From assembly GCA_903918675.1 (NCBI GenBank), contig CAIXFE010000008.1, forward strand, positions 1-41,423: DNA of 41,423 nt, read 5' to 3'. Both the position numbers and the translations under genes were made by a program. A model generated the notes under the pieces. That model did no database searches. It saw nothing but the letters and a program-made list of their open reading frames with translations, and was not told where the DNA came from. This document shows, piece after piece, positions 18,774 through 28,978 of this stretch. This DNA is from an uncultured bacterium (lineage in GTDB: Bacteria; Patescibacteriota; Gracilibacteria; Absconditabacterales; Absconditicoccaceae). Numbering within the stretch: the stretch's first letter is position 1; each line of letters opens with the position of its first letter.

Positions 18774-19973
18774 TTATTTCTTACGACTTTTAGCAACCTT
18801 CGTCGATTTTTGGCTATCTTTAGCAAGTTTCTTTTCTTTCCACTTCTCAACCAATGTGTGTAGATACACGATATTATGCAAACTCAACAAAATCCCACTC
18901 AGCATTTCTTTTTCTCTATTGAGATGATGCAGGTAGGCCTTGGTGAAATTCTTGCACGTATAGCAACCGCAATTTTTGGTCAAGGGACTAAGATCGTCAG
19001 TATATTTCGATTGAGAAATTTTGATATTTCATTTATCGCTAAAAGCCTCTCCATGCCTACCCAATCTCGTCGGCAAAACACAATCAAACATATCGAAGCC
19101 TTGCTCTATCGCATGACGGATGTCCTCCGGCGTCCCGACTCCCATCAGATATCTTGGCTTATCAACTGGTAATTGTGGCCCTACAAATTCGACGACATTG
19201 CGGACAAGCGATTTACTTTCTCCTACACTCACTCATCAGACAGCGATCCCATCCCGCGCATACTCGGAAAGAAAATCGATCGACTTCTGTCTGAGATCTA
19301 AATGTGTTCCTCATTGCACGATAGGAAACAGCACTCCGCGAGCCTTCTTATACTTCGGATCAAAATGATCGAATGCTCTCTTGGCCCATCTATGCGTCAT
19401 CTCCATTTGCTTCTCGACATCTTTCTTCTCAGCTTGACCAGGCGAACACACATCCAGCACCATCATAATATCCGATCACAAATCACACTGGATATCCACG
19501 ACATTCTCAGGGGTAAACATGTGTTTGGATCCATCATACGGAGACCTAAATTTAACTCACTCTTCAGTCAGTTTTATTTTTACATCATGACCTCAAGTAT
19601 TCATCTGTCATTCGTCATTAGTCATTAGTCATTTGGCTTTTCATAAGCCAAGAGAAAACACTTGAAACCCTCCACTATCCGTCAAAATCAATCCATCCCA
19701 ATGCTCGAACTTATGTAATCCTCAAGCTTTTTTAATTAATTTTTCTCCAGGGCGAAGATACAGATGGAATGTATTCGCCAATATCAAATTGATCATCGGC
19801 AAATCACCGATATACTTAGGATCTTGGAGCATATCTAGGACCATTCACTTGATGGTAGCCTTGGTCCCGACTGGCATAAACACCGGCGTCGTGAGCGTCA
19901 CCCCATTGAGCGTAATCTCTCAAACTCTTGCATTCCCTGCTTGTTTGAGTATCTTAAATCTGAGTTTAGACAT
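18774..19973 (-). CDS. tgt: Queuine/preQ1 tRNA-guanine transglycosylase
   Basis: 399 residues. Tgt exchanges G34 of tRNAs for Asp, Asn, His and Tyr with preQ1 during queuosine synthesis. Signatures: LTDSGGFQVFSL (general acid-base Asp), FRSPYDGSKH, SDIMMVLDVC, VGGVSVGE (both first Gly are TGA), YLMGVGTPEDI, MFDCVLPTRLGRHG (nucleophile Asp), and the zinc site CGCYTC with a distal His in YLHHL. An insertion of ~20 residues (GKAKGLMTNDEGQMNTGG) after VFSLG is encoded by GTCATTAGTCATTTG repeat words at 19602-19632 and is absent in relatives. The C-terminus is a Lys-rich tail. A YhhQ-type transporter at 27427 may supply its substrate. Confidence 0.95.
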
Positions 19974-20074
19974 AATCAGAAATCAAAGTAAACCGTAAAT
20001 TGTTTGTAAATATTTCCTCATAAATTTCAATTAGGTTTCACCTCAATACACTTTTACCTTCTACCTCCCATTCA

Positions 20075-20512
20075 ATGTTAGAACAACTCAAAACCGCCAT
20101 TTTCAAGACACATAAAAAAGAAGAAATTCACTGACTCTTCGTCACGTTACGAGATGCAAACAATGTGATGCTCGCGTCCAACGGAGTCGTGCAGACAGAC
20201 AAACATCTAGACCAGCTTATAGATATCCTCTACCACGGTATTGTAGAAAAATACCCAACAGCTCAAACTCTCGTTGTCGATATCATCGGAGAATTAGTCC
20301 TGCAAAACGACGCTGCAAAATTAGTAGCCACTTCGCCAACTGACAACGGAATTTTCGTAATGGAAAGACTCGGCGGGAAAAGCGGAGTTATGCTGCCATG
20401 AACCGCAGAGGCCAAAGATATGAAAACCGCACTGACTATGATCAAACAGAAATTCTGACTCGGGGGCGATGTAGAGATCTATACGTTTAAGACTGAGAAG
20501 TTTACGATATAA
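20075..20512 (+). CDS. AMMECR1-like domain protein
   Basis: 145 residues. The second half resembles the end of AMMECR1 domains: IFVMERLGGKSGVMLPGT (AMMECR1: xGRSGLLLP), an amphipathic helix, then DVEIYTFKTEKF (AMMECR1: EVYRFxxxxF). The N-terminal HGLFVTLRDANN also fits the family's GxFVTL strand, but the canonical GCIG motif is lacking, so it is a shortened or diverged member. Function of the family is unknown. First of six tightly packed plus-strand genes. TGA-Gly present; stop TAA. Confidence 0.55.
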
Positions 20513-20535
20513 AAATTTATCCTTTTTCAAAACAC

Positions 20536-21036
20536 ATGACGACAGACGAAATCAAGAAAGACAGCAAATGAAGATTCCTTGTAGCTGCGTGTATATTCAT
20601 ATTCAAGGATGATAAGATTTTGGTAACCAAGAGAAATGAAAGTCGTGATCATGATCCTGGGAAACGGGAGTGCGTAAGCGGGAGATTCGATCAAGATTTC
20701 AACACGGTAGAATCCGAAGTAATGAGAGAGGCACACGAGGAATTATGAGAAGAGTTTACATGTAGACTGATTGCACCGATTTCATTTTACCATTTTTACA
20801 GAGCAGGAAGAAAATCAGATGAACTTGTCGGCATAAATTATATCGCAGAATGGATAGAGTGAGAGGTAGAATTATCAGATGAGCATACGGAGTATCAATG
20901 GATCAAGCCAGAAGACTTCTTACAATGGAATGTAGATGAATTTCTGATCAAAGATATCAAACATCTCATACAAGTGAAAGATCTCTACTTTCAGAATAAA
21001 GAAATGTTCTTGAAAAATTTTAAAGAATCTAACTAA
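20536..21036 (+). CDS. NUDIX hydrolase
   Basis: 166 residues. The NUDIX box is visible as SGRFDQDFNTVESEVMREAH followed by EELGEEF, matching GX5EX7REUXEEXGU with a slightly longer first spacing; the last Gly is TGA. N-terminal LVAACIFIFKDDKILVTKRN is the typical first strand. NUDIX enzymes hydrolyse nucleoside diphosphates linked to another moiety; the substrate is not predictable. The region SRDHDPGKRECVSG resembles isopentenyl-diphosphate isomerase/YfcD-type members. 23 bp from the upstream gene and 6 bp from the next, so probably an operon. Confidence 0.88.
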
Positions 21037-21042
21037 TTTCAT

Positions 21043-21708
21043 ATGAAGATAGATATCAAACATTGTATCCAATGAGCGAAAGAGGCCGAAGGCATTGCTG
21101 TCGTCATGGATGTCTTCAGAGCAAGCAATACCATCATCGCATGCCTAGCTTGAGGAGCCGAATACCTCATCCCAGTGGGAACGTTGGACGATGCTTTTGC
21201 ATTGAAGAAAAAATTTCCTGATCATATATTGTTTGGTGAAAGAGAAGGCCAGAAAGTAGAAGGATGCGAATATGGTAATTCACCCGTAGAAGCAAGTCAG
21301 CTTTCACTTAATGGCAAGAAAATAATCCTCACCACATCAGCATGATCTCAAGGAGTGGTAAATGCGAATAAAGCAGATGAAATTTTGATAGGAAGTTTTG
21401 CTAATGCGGATGCTATCGTCAAATATATCCAGAAAAAAAATCCTACACAAGTGAGCCTCATCGCGATAGGATTTATCAGCGAAGAGATTGCAGAAGAAGA
21501 TGAACTCTGCTGACAATATATCCAAGCAAAATTATCAGGCGAAGATGTTGGTTTCTCATCTCTCAAAGACGAGATGCTAAAATGCCAATGAGCAGACCGC
21601 TTGAGATGATTGGGGCAGAAAGATGATCTCGCCTTCTGTCTGCAGCTTGACACCTACGATATCGTTCCCGTGTATGATAGGAGAACTTGAAGAATAACCC
21701 ATAAATAA
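21043..21708 (+). CDS. ComB-like 2-phosphosulfolactate phosphatase family protein
   Basis: 221 residues. Family signatures in order: AVVMDVFRASNTI, GGAEYLIPVGTLDDAFALK, FGERE, YGNSPVEAS, IILTTSAGSQGV, ILIGSFANADAIV, and EEDELCGQYI. ComB removes phosphate from 2-phosphosulfolactate in coenzyme M synthesis of archaea; bacterial homologues are common and mostly uncharacterised, so the substrate here is open. Follows the NUDIX gene by 6 bp. The spacer after it holds TTAAGC words and a CCCGC-CACA-GCGGG palindrome. Confidence 0.85.
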
Positions 21709-21793
21709 TCACCAAATTCCTTACGCCTAAAGTTTACCCGCCACAGCGGGCCTTAAGCTTTGAGCCAATCTTTCATCTTTAATCTTTCATCCA

Positions 21794-22450
21794 ATGCTTA
21801 AAGCCATCATCTTCGATATGGATTGAGTTCTAGCAGATTCCACAGAGAGCATCCGGAAATCCTTTGCTAAGATTTTTGAAAAATATTGAGTAGACATCAG
21901 TCAATGAGACAAAAGAAAATATCTTTGAAGGGCTCTCAAAGATCAGTTAGATATGTTGAAGGAAGAATATCATGTCCAAAGAGATATCCCAGTAAAAGAA
22001 TTTTCCGATGAAGCTTTTCAATATGAATTAGAATTTATGAAAGATAAATTACATCCCGATCCAGAAATTCAAAATTTCATACAAGAGGCCAAGGAGAAAT
22101 GAATCAAGATAGCAGTGGCCACATCTAGCAGTAGAAGAAGAGCAAAAATTATGCTGGATTTGCTCGGCGTTTCACCTCTTCTTGACGCATTTATTACTTG
22201 CGAGGATGTAGAGAAAAGCAAACCCGATCCAGCTATCTTTCTCAAGGCGGCTGAGACACTGGGTATTCAACCACAAGATTGTATCGTGGTAGAAGACGCC
22301 GTCAACGGTATCCAAGCAGCCCAAGCAGGAGGCATGAAATCCGCTGGTAAAATCTGACCAGAACAAACGAGAGAAGAATTAAGCATAGCTGATATCGTCT
22401 TCTCAGACTTCAGTGAAATAAGTATAAGCGATCTGGAAAATATTTTTTAA
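21794..22450 (+). CDS. HAD-superfamily phosphatase/beta-phosphoglucomutase-like
   Basis: 218 residues, HAD subfamily IA. Motif I is FDMDGVLADS, with the Gly encoded by TGA (one of the clearest proofs of recoding); motif II is AVATSSS, motif III the Lys in VEKSKPDP, and motif IV VVEDAVNGIQAA. The cap is helical (residues ~15-80). It acts on a phosphorylated small molecule, perhaps a hexose phosphate or phosphoglycolate. The ATG is preceded by CTTTCATCTTTAATCTTTCATCCA, a pyrimidine-rich repeat leader shared by neighbouring genes. Confidence 0.9.
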
Positions 22451-22467
22451 TCTTTCATCCACCGCCC

Positions 22468-23013
22468 ATGCAAAACGAATACGAAACCAAAATCCTCGAC
22501 ATCAAGATCTCAGAGATCGAAGAAAAATTAAACAAACTCGGGGCTACGCTCGTAGAAGATGAGACGCTCATGAGGAGACGAGTTTTCGATGTATTGGAAC
22601 ATAGCGAAAAGAAAGGAAAACGATTCCGTCTTCGTCAGAAATGAGATAAAACCACATTAACGTATAAAGAAAGAACATGACTAGAAATCGGCGCAACGAA
22701 AGAACTAGAGACCAAGATCGGAGATTTCGATATCATGGCAGAGATTATGCAGAAATTAGAGCGACAGACGATGGTCTATCAGGAGAATAAAAGGAAAGTG
22801 TATAAACGAAATGATGTAGAATTTTGTATCGATACGCGACCCATGGTCCCTACGTATATGGAGATAGAAGCACCAAGTAAAGAGCAAGTAGAAGAAGCAT
22901 TGAGACTCCTAGGGCTTGAATGACAAGATGTCGGTGATATGGGCATGATTGAAATTTATCAAAACCATGGTCTAGATCTCCATAGTTTCAAAGAATTGAA
23001 GTTTGAGAAATAG
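22468..23013 (+). CDS. CYTH-domain protein (CyaB/thiamine-triphosphatase type), copy 1
   Basis: 181 residues. The ExExK signature is seen at the start (NEYETKI), followed by KRFRLRQKGDKTTLTYKER, ELETKIGDFDIM, VYQENKRKVY and CIDTRPMVPTYMEIEAPS, giving the ring of basic and acidic residues of the triphosphate tunnel. CYTH proteins hydrolyse or cyclise triphosphorylated compounds (ThTP, tripolyphosphate, ATP). A paralogue lies directly downstream. TGA-Gly at several points; stop TAG. Confidence 0.9.
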
Positions 23014-23083
23014 CTATATGTCTAATGCCTTAGGCCAACGACCAATCTTTCATCTTTCCTCTTTAATCTTCCATCTAAACCCC

Positions 23084-23629
23084 ATGCCAAACGAATACGA
23101 AACTAGAGTACTCGACATCGACGTCGGAGAGATCGAAAAAAAATTGCTCAGTCTTGGAGCTACTTTGACCGAGAAAGAAGTCGTGATGAAGAGACGAGTG
23201 TTTGATATCCAGCCCTATGATAATGAGGACAAAGGAAAACGACTGCGCTTGCGTCAACAAGGAGATAAAACGACATTGGCCTATAAGGAAAGATGATGAA
23301 CTGGCATCTGAGAGACCCAAGAATTGGAAGTAAGGGTACAAGATTTTGATGTCATGACAGAGATATTGAAAAAACTAGAATGGAGATCAATGTCCTATCG
23401 TGAGAATAAGAGAAAAACCTACACATATAATGACATAGAATTTTGCATGGATACTTGGCCTAAAATACCGACATATCTGGAGATTGAGTCATCAAATGAA
23501 GATAAGGTTCATGAAGGACTATCACTCCTCGATCTCACAGGGAAAGATGTCGGTAATATCTGAGTCATCGCGACATACAAAAGATATGGAATAGATCTGG
23601 AAAACATTCAGGAGCTAAAATTTGAATAG
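23084..23629 (+). CDS. CYTH-domain protein, copy 2
   Basis: 181 residues, colinear with the upstream CYTH gene: same MxNEYET N-terminus (ExExK), KRLRLRQQGDKTTLAYKER, ELEVRVQDFDVM, SYRENKRKTYTYNDIEFCMDT and IPTYLEIESS. The two differ at many positions, so the duplication is old or the copies have specialised. The 70-bp spacer carries the TTTCATCTTTCCTCTTTAATC leader also seen before the HAD gene. Equal length and order suggest tandem duplication. Confidence 0.9.
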
Positions 23630-23663
23630 ATTACACACTCTTTCACATTCCAACCTTCCCACA

Positions 23664-24209
23664 CTATTTCCTATACAGACAAATCCTCCCCTTCCCCTTA
23701 CGATTTTTAACAATCTGGAATGGTGTATGCTTACCAAAATGAAAAGTATTGGTAATCACGACCGTTCCTTTTTTGATAGAAGAGAAAACTCGATCTTCGA
23801 TATCCAAGATTTGCTCTGGGAAAAGATAGAGATAGATATAATCGGCCTGACCAAAATCTGCAGCGGAAAAATCTGAATGGATAAGACGGACGGACTGCTT
23901 CGTCAGAAAATTGATGAGCTTCCCATATCGGATGGCTTGGAGATTGCAGTCATATCATAGGCCTTTCAAGCCATATCTACGAGCGAAGAAACGAAGCGCC
24001 TTCCCATCTCCACATCAGAGATCGATGATGGTTTTGCCAGATTGTAAATCGAGATCATGCATCAATGCAATATCTTTATCGAATGAGGGAGCGTAGATCG
24101 CCTTCCCTCATCCTGCGAACATTACGACAAAAAGCTGAATGATAAACCAGACGGTAAGTCCGAGTATCACGCACATCAGCAGTCAGAGAAAAATTATTTT
24201 TATAAGCAT
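23664..24209 (-). CDS. Membrane-anchored class I SAM-dependent methyltransferase
   Basis: 181 residues. A long N-terminal membrane segment (LIKIIFLGLLMCVILGLTVWFIIQLFVVMF) is followed by a short Rossmann methyltransferase: TIIDLGCGDGKALRFFARRYG (motif I, one Gly is TGA), GLGYDCNLQAI (motif II), IHSDFSAADFGQADYIYLYLFPE (motif IV), and a strand SIKKGTVVITNTF. It resembles the small DOT1/KMT-like bacterial methyltransferases with an N-terminal anchor. Substrate unknown. It converges with CYTH copy 2 (34 bp apart). Confidence 0.85.
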
Positions 24210-24336
24210 AGAAATGGGTGTATAATTGATAATTGTGGTATGGGATAAAGAATTAGTTAGATGGCATTTCGTAAATTTATAAATTCATTCCTTCTAAAAT
24301 TGTTTCGAAAATTTCAAATTCGAATATTCGAAAATT

Positions 24337-25128
24337 CTATTTCAGTACCACTCCCTTTCCCTTGCTTGTCCATTCTTTCCACTTCGCATATAATATTGCT
24401 CTATATTGATATCCATATTGGCAGACACTAAACAAGGTGGTAGTCACGATATACAGACCGACTGCAGCATTCAGAGTATACACAAATGAGCCGATCATGA
24501 CGACCAAAAATACATTCATAAATCACATCATCTTGCCCATGTCAGGAGTTTTCTGTCCGGGAATATTTGGAGTAGCTGGTTTTGCTAGTGTAGTAAACTT
24601 TGTTTGTAAGTAGGTCAACACCGCTGCGATGATCGTCAATGCAATATTCTTAGTAGCAAGAAGATCCATACCCAGGAAATGATGATTGATACTCTTAGGA
24701 TCAAGATATTGAGCTCCGAAGCCATGGAAAAAGCTATATAACCATCATGCAGGGATCGTATTTGCTGTGATCCTTCTGACTACTCGATACAATCAGATGA
24801 ATACAGGGATCTGGATCAGCATCATAAGACAGCCTTTGAACGCTCATTTCCCATCAGACTTAAATACCTTCATCGTTTCTTCTGATAATTTCTTGGGATC
24901 GTCTTTGTATTTTTCTTGGATGGCATTCAGCTTTGGTTGGAGATCGGCCATACCTTTCTGCATATCATTGCCTGCTAAAGTCTGTTTGATCATCAAAGTC
25001 CTGATAACCAAGGTCAGTAGGATGATCGCTATTCATAGGTTCCCTCAGAATATCGCGAGAAACATGACCAGGAGATTGAATATCGGACGGTATAAAATCT
25101 CAGTAAATAATAGTGAAAAAATGTTCAT
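24337..25128 (-). CDS. yidC: YidC/Oxa1 membrane protein insertase
   Basis: 263 residues, the short form without the large periplasmic domain. N-terminal helix (ILYRPIFNLLVMFLAIFGGN), IAIILLTLVIRTLMIKQ with the conserved Arg in the groove, a cytoplasmic helical hairpin with LQPKLNAIQEKYKDDPKKLSEE, then GCLMMLIQIPVFIGLYRVV, and C-terminal helices ending GLYIVTTTLFSVCQY. It inserts membrane proteins alone or with SecYEG. TGA-Gly at invariant-type positions. The C-terminal tail is basic, as in ribosome-binding members. Confidence 0.93.
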
Positions 25129-25308
25129 AGTTTTATTTATACAAGTAAAAATCCTTTATTGAATTATTGTAATGGTCACAGGTTGTTGCACATCGTTGCA
25201 GATTGGCACAGATTATTTTTTTAGCTTTTTAAAAAACGTAAATTAACAATCTGAGACCCCCTGCAACCATTCTTCAGATTTTTCAGGATATTTTTCAGAT
25301 TCTTCAGC

Positions 25309-25863
25309 TTATACTTTCATCACCTCTTCACTCTTATTCTTCACATGCTCATCTATTTTTTCATTCATTCATTTGACCATGGCATCGATATCTTTTTCAT
25401 TTCTATTCTTTTCATCTTCACCGATCTCTTTCGCATCGAAAATAGTCTTATTGTCTTTCATGGCTTCTTGTCTAGCGACTCTGATGCGTCACTTGATCTC
25501 TTCTCCCATCGCTTTGACTTGCTTGGTGATCTCTAGCCTTCTCTCTTGAGTCAATGCGGGAATTTTGATAAGGATATAGCTACCTTCATTTTGAGGAGCA
25601 AGACCGATATTAGCGTCATAGATAGCTTTCTCGATATGTTTCAATTCATTTTTATCCCGTGGTTCAATCTTTACGGTCTGCCCATCCATCAAAGTTACAT
25701 GAGCAATTTGAGGGATCTTCATAGGCCCGTAAGAAGCTTCTACTTGGATATTTTCTACCAATCATGCTGACGCTCTTCCGATCTGCAAAGCTTTCAATTC
25801 TCATTCGAAGTACGCAATCGCCTTATCCATCTGTTGTTTGTACGGAGTCATGTCCATTGTCAT
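25309..25863 (-). CDS. frr: Ribosome recycling factor
   Basis: 184 residues, the normal length. RRF splits post-termination ribosomes with EF-G. Signatures: YKQQMDKAIAYFEGELKALQIGRASAG, then VENIQVEASYG, IEPRDKNELKHIEKAI, NIGLAPQNEGSYILIKIP, LTQERRLEITKQVK, and GRIRVARQEAMK near the C-terminus; two TGA-Gly fall in this set. Three in-frame ATGs (codons 1, 3, 5) make the exact start uncertain. The yidC gene follows, with a ~180-bp gap. Confidence 0.95.
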
Positions 25864-26195
25864 AAGCAAATTATGAAATAAAGTATAAGTAATAATAATG
25901 GAATTTACAAATTTCTAAATTTAAAATTTACAAAACAATTTTTGAATGTCCAAATATCTAAATTTCCAAAACTTAATCTTGCGCTACTGTTCGACTACCG
26001 TTTATCTACTGTTTGACAATTCCTCTAAGGTCTAAGTTCCAAGCTCTAAGATCCTTCAGCCTTAAGCCTTAAGCTTTAAGCTACACACTCCTGTGTGAAT
26101 AATACAAAAAGGGACAATCTTTGCAACTGGAAAAACACAACCTTCAACTTTCAACCTTCAACTTTCAACCCCCGCAGTACTGCGGGGTCAACCTT
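25864..26195. repeat. Spacer filled with several short repeat families and a perfect palindrome
   Basis: In order: AAATTTACAAATTTCTAAATTT units (25897-25975); CTACTGTTCGACTACCGTTTA words (25985-26018); TCTAAG and CCTTAAGC words (26028-26083); CAACCTTCAACTTT units (26140-26168); and an 18-bp perfect palindrome CCCCGCAGT-ACTGCGGGG (26170-26187). No gene is seen. The frr promoter must lie in the left part. Confidence 0.85.
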
Positions 26196-26723
26196 CTATC
26201 CTAAAACGATTCCATCCACGCTCATATCATGCTCCGACATCGGGATGTCATCTACAAGCTGACACGTGAAACACAGTCAGATTTTTTTTACCTTAGTATG
26301 CTGTGCCAGGAAAGTATCATAATATCCGTATCCTCTGCCCAATCTTTTACCATCAGCAGTGAAAGCCAGTCCCGGAACCAAAATAATATCGACAGCCCCA
26401 AGGTAAGGAATAGGATCTTGTATCGTTGGCTCGCCCAATTTTCAGCGACGAATCTTGACGTCAGTGGTATAGAGAAACGGCTCCAGAATATTTACATCTA
26501 CCTGTGGGACAATGACCGTCTTGCCACGAGCGAGGAGCAGATCAATAAATTGTTGTATCTGCGGTTCAGATTTCATCGGCAAAAACACAGACCAGACCTG
26601 ATATTGATCTATCATGGGCATCAGCTGTTGGATGATCTTTTCTGAGGAATGTAAAATTTGCTGACTCTTCATCTCGGTCAGTTTTGCTTTGACGTACGTT
26701 CTCATTTCTTGCTTAGCTTGCAT
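26196..26723 (-). CDS. 5-formyltetrahydrofolate cyclo-ligase
   Basis: 175 residues. Converts 5-formyl-THF to 5,10-methenyl-THF with ATP. N-terminal basic helix [31 protein letters not shown] (family: YxPxxxExd), VIVPQVD, then [28 protein letters not shown], which is the signature substrate and ATP loop, and a C-terminal [17 protein letters not shown] (family: lPxexhDxxvD). Gly at RRGKL is TGA. Length slightly below the usual ~190. Isolated between repeat-rich spacers. Confidence 0.93.
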
Positions 26724-26948
26724 AAGAAAAATATAGGGAAATGAGATGATAAATCAAATTGTAAAATGCATCTTTGTGCATAATTCATCTTCCAAATGTC
26801 ATAAGTTTAAGTAGTATAAAATGATTTAAAATTCCAAAATTATTTTGGTATAATTAGGAATAATTTGTACACCCGCCTGCGTCGGGCAGGTTTGTAAATT
26901 ATTATGTTCATCTGTATAACTTGTTTTACTTTCAATCAGTAAAAAAAT

Positions 26949-27392
26949 ATGCATCATCTCGCCATCATGAATCCCAAGCGAAAGCTGATCCCAAAAATCC
27001 TTTCTGGCGAGAAGAAGATAGAATCCAGACGATATCTGATGAAAGTGGCTCCTCGGGATAAAGTGCACCCGGGTGATATTATTTATTTCAAAGATGCAGG
27101 CAAGCCAGTGACACTCCAAGCCGAAGTAGAGAAAGTCCTGCAATACGATCATTACAGCGACCAGCAATTGCAAGAAATCATTACAAAGTACTGATGACCC
27201 TGAGGGATCGCTTTTCATGGGGCTCTTACTTGAGCTTATACGCGGGCAAAGCCCAAGAAATATTGTATCCTCATGTTCTTGAAGAATCCGCAAAAGATTA
27301 AACCCTTTGCAATCGATAAGAAATGATATTGAAGCGCCTGCGCTTGGATCACATTGCCAGATATTGAGAAGATTAGGAGCTTAGAAGTTTAG
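26949..27392 (+). CDS. ASCH-domain protein
   Basis: 147 residues of the ASCH/PUA-like fold, proposed to bind RNA or modified bases. LAIMNPKRKLIPKILSGEKKIESRRY is the classic ASCH start (G-E-K-x-x-E-x-R); VHPGDIIYFKDAGKPVTLQAEVEKV is the second strand set. Later segments are joined by TGA-Gly. The last residues (KIRSLEV) and the stop come from a GAGCTTAGAAGTTTAG repeat block that continues into the spacer. A good -10 (TATAAT at 26850) lies upstream. The only plus-strand gene in a minus-strand stretch. Confidence 0.88.
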
Positions 27393-27426
27393 GTGCTTAG
27401 GCCTAACCATCTAACCCGCTAATAAA

Positions 27427-28104
27427 CTATTCAATCTTCAATGGATTGAAATTCGTATCATAATCATAGTAATCTTCATGTTCGATCTTTTTCAATTTGT
27501 GAATAATGACATAGGTAAGTGGCGTAAAAAGTACTTCGACACCAACCTTGAAAATATAATTGGAGACCATGATAGCGATGACCATGTCAGTACTAAAGAC
27601 ACCCGAAAATGCGATCATGATAAAAATTACCGTATCAAAAAGTTCTCCCACTAGAGTCGATCAGATCGTCCTTACTCGTAATTTTTTCCCTTTCATCCAG
27701 ATCTTGATCTTGGCCAAGATATATGAATTGCTAAATTCTCATGCAAAATATGCGATCAAACTCGCCAAAACGATCCTTGGAGTCAATCATAAGATATGCT
27801 GATAATCTTGCTGGTAAGGTCGATTGGTTGCGGAAGGAAGCCGACCGACGATCATGATCACTGCCGCCATCAGAAAGATAGCTCCGAAGCCCATCCAGAT
27901 AATTTTTCTGCTCTGTCTATATCCATACACCTCAGTCATAACGTCGCCAAAAATATAACTGAGCGGGAAGAGAATTGTCCCTCCATCAAAGGTAAAAAAT
28001 CACAGATTTAAAATCTTGGTCGATGCAATATTGGAGATCATCAGGACTGCGACGAATGCAACAGCGATTAGCGTGATCAACTTATAATTTCTCTGCTTAT
28101 CCAT
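27427..28104 (-). CDS. Queuosine precursor transporter (YhhQ/VUT family)
   Basis: 225 residues, about six membrane helices. Family words: LMISNIASTKILNLG, FDGGTILFPLSYIFGDVMTEVYGYRQSRKIIWMGF, SLIAYFAGEFSNSYILAKIK, and RVRTIGSTLVGELFDTVIFIMIAF, with VSNYIFKVGVEVLFTPLTY near the C-terminus. YhhQ imports preQ0/preQ1-like bases. With tgt about 8 kb away and no queCDEF here, it fits queuosine salvage from outside, as expected for an episymbiotic CPR cell (inference). Gly in EVLxxG positions are partly TGA. Confidence 0.92.
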
Positions 28105-28394
28105 AGGGAAATATTTTTACTAAAAGTTTTTTTCTGAACGCATTCAGGGTTTGGTCTCGAACGAAATCTGAACGTAGTTATACGGAATCGTTATGCAAAA
28201 CATACACATTCTAGCCAGATATAAAGATGTAAAACCTTACAATATCCGTATTTGCTCGTACTCCACCGCCATCCAAAATTTAAAATATTCAAGGTGGTGG
28301 AGTATAAATGGAGGGGGAATACAAGAAGTTCACAACCTTTGGAAATAACATACTCTCAGAACAAACCATTACATTAATCTCCAACAAAATTTAG
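28105..28394. other. Divergent spacer with a large inverted repeat
   Basis: About 290 bp with no gene. At 28260-28303 an inverted repeat TACTCCACCGCC ... GGTGGTGGAGTA (12-bp arms, one mismatch or wobble) encloses an AT-rich loop. A similar word, ACTCCACCACCA, is at 13543. No riboswitch for the adjacent transporter could be recognised. Confidence 0.5.
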
Positions 28395-28422
28395 TTGACT
28401 TTTAGCAGGTAATAATTATTAT
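28395..28422 (+). promoter_or_regulatory. Promoter for the receiver-like cluster
   Basis: TTGACT, 16-bp spacer, TATTAT, about 35 bp before the chosen ATG at 28456. Confidence 0.5.
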
Positions 28423-28455
28423 GCTCTTACTCTTTTATTCCTTACAAAGGCTAAA

Positions 28456-28926
28456 ATGGGCAAGTGACCAATAAATTTCAAAGACAAAAAAGCAATGATT
28501 GTATGAGAGAAGACTATTTTGATTGACACAAATAGCCCTGAAACGAATGGAGAAAAAGAAGTACGTCTGATCACAAATGAATTAAAAAATCTGGGCTTCA
28601 ATGAAGATAATATCACTGTAGAAAACGGAGATCATTCAGAGGCATATAAGAATATTATAGAAAAGGTAGCGGGAGGGATTGCTCTTGTAATCTTTTCAAG
28701 TTCAGTCAAACTGGGAGAAGCAAATTTTACCGCTAATTGAATGGATACCTACTTGGAGAAAAGACCAAAGATCGTTATTCTTACAGAAAATTCCGGATCC
28801 AAAGATGAAGTAGTGGATAGCTATTTACCTACACCATTCGACTCAGAAACATTTCAAGAAACAGTCACAAACTTATTCCAAGAAACTCCATCCGAAACAG
28901 AACAAGAAAAGGAGGTGTCTGATTAA
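28456..28926 (+). CDS. Degenerate response-regulator receiver-like protein 1
   Basis: 156 residues with the outline of a CheY fold: strand KTILIDTN, helix EKEVRLITNELKNLGF, strand NITVENGDH, helix EAYKNIIEKVAGGIALVIFSSSVKLG (place of the phospho-Asp; no Asp is present), then KRPKIVILTEN, and VDSYLPTPFDSETFQETVTNLFQE, close to the classic KPFD...L terminus but with Thr for Lys. It probably cannot be phosphorylated. An acidic tail (ETPSETEQEKEVSD) ends the protein. Two more relatives follow, suggesting local duplication and divergence. Confidence 0.6.
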
Positions 28927-28978
28927 CTTTTTACTATAACTGATTTCATCAAAGCCTTTTTACTTTCTGTAAAAAAAC

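Noticed and set aside
28105-28260. preQ1 riboswitch upstream of the queuosine-precursor transporter
   Set aside because: No class I or II preQ1 consensus could be found on the minus strand of this leader.
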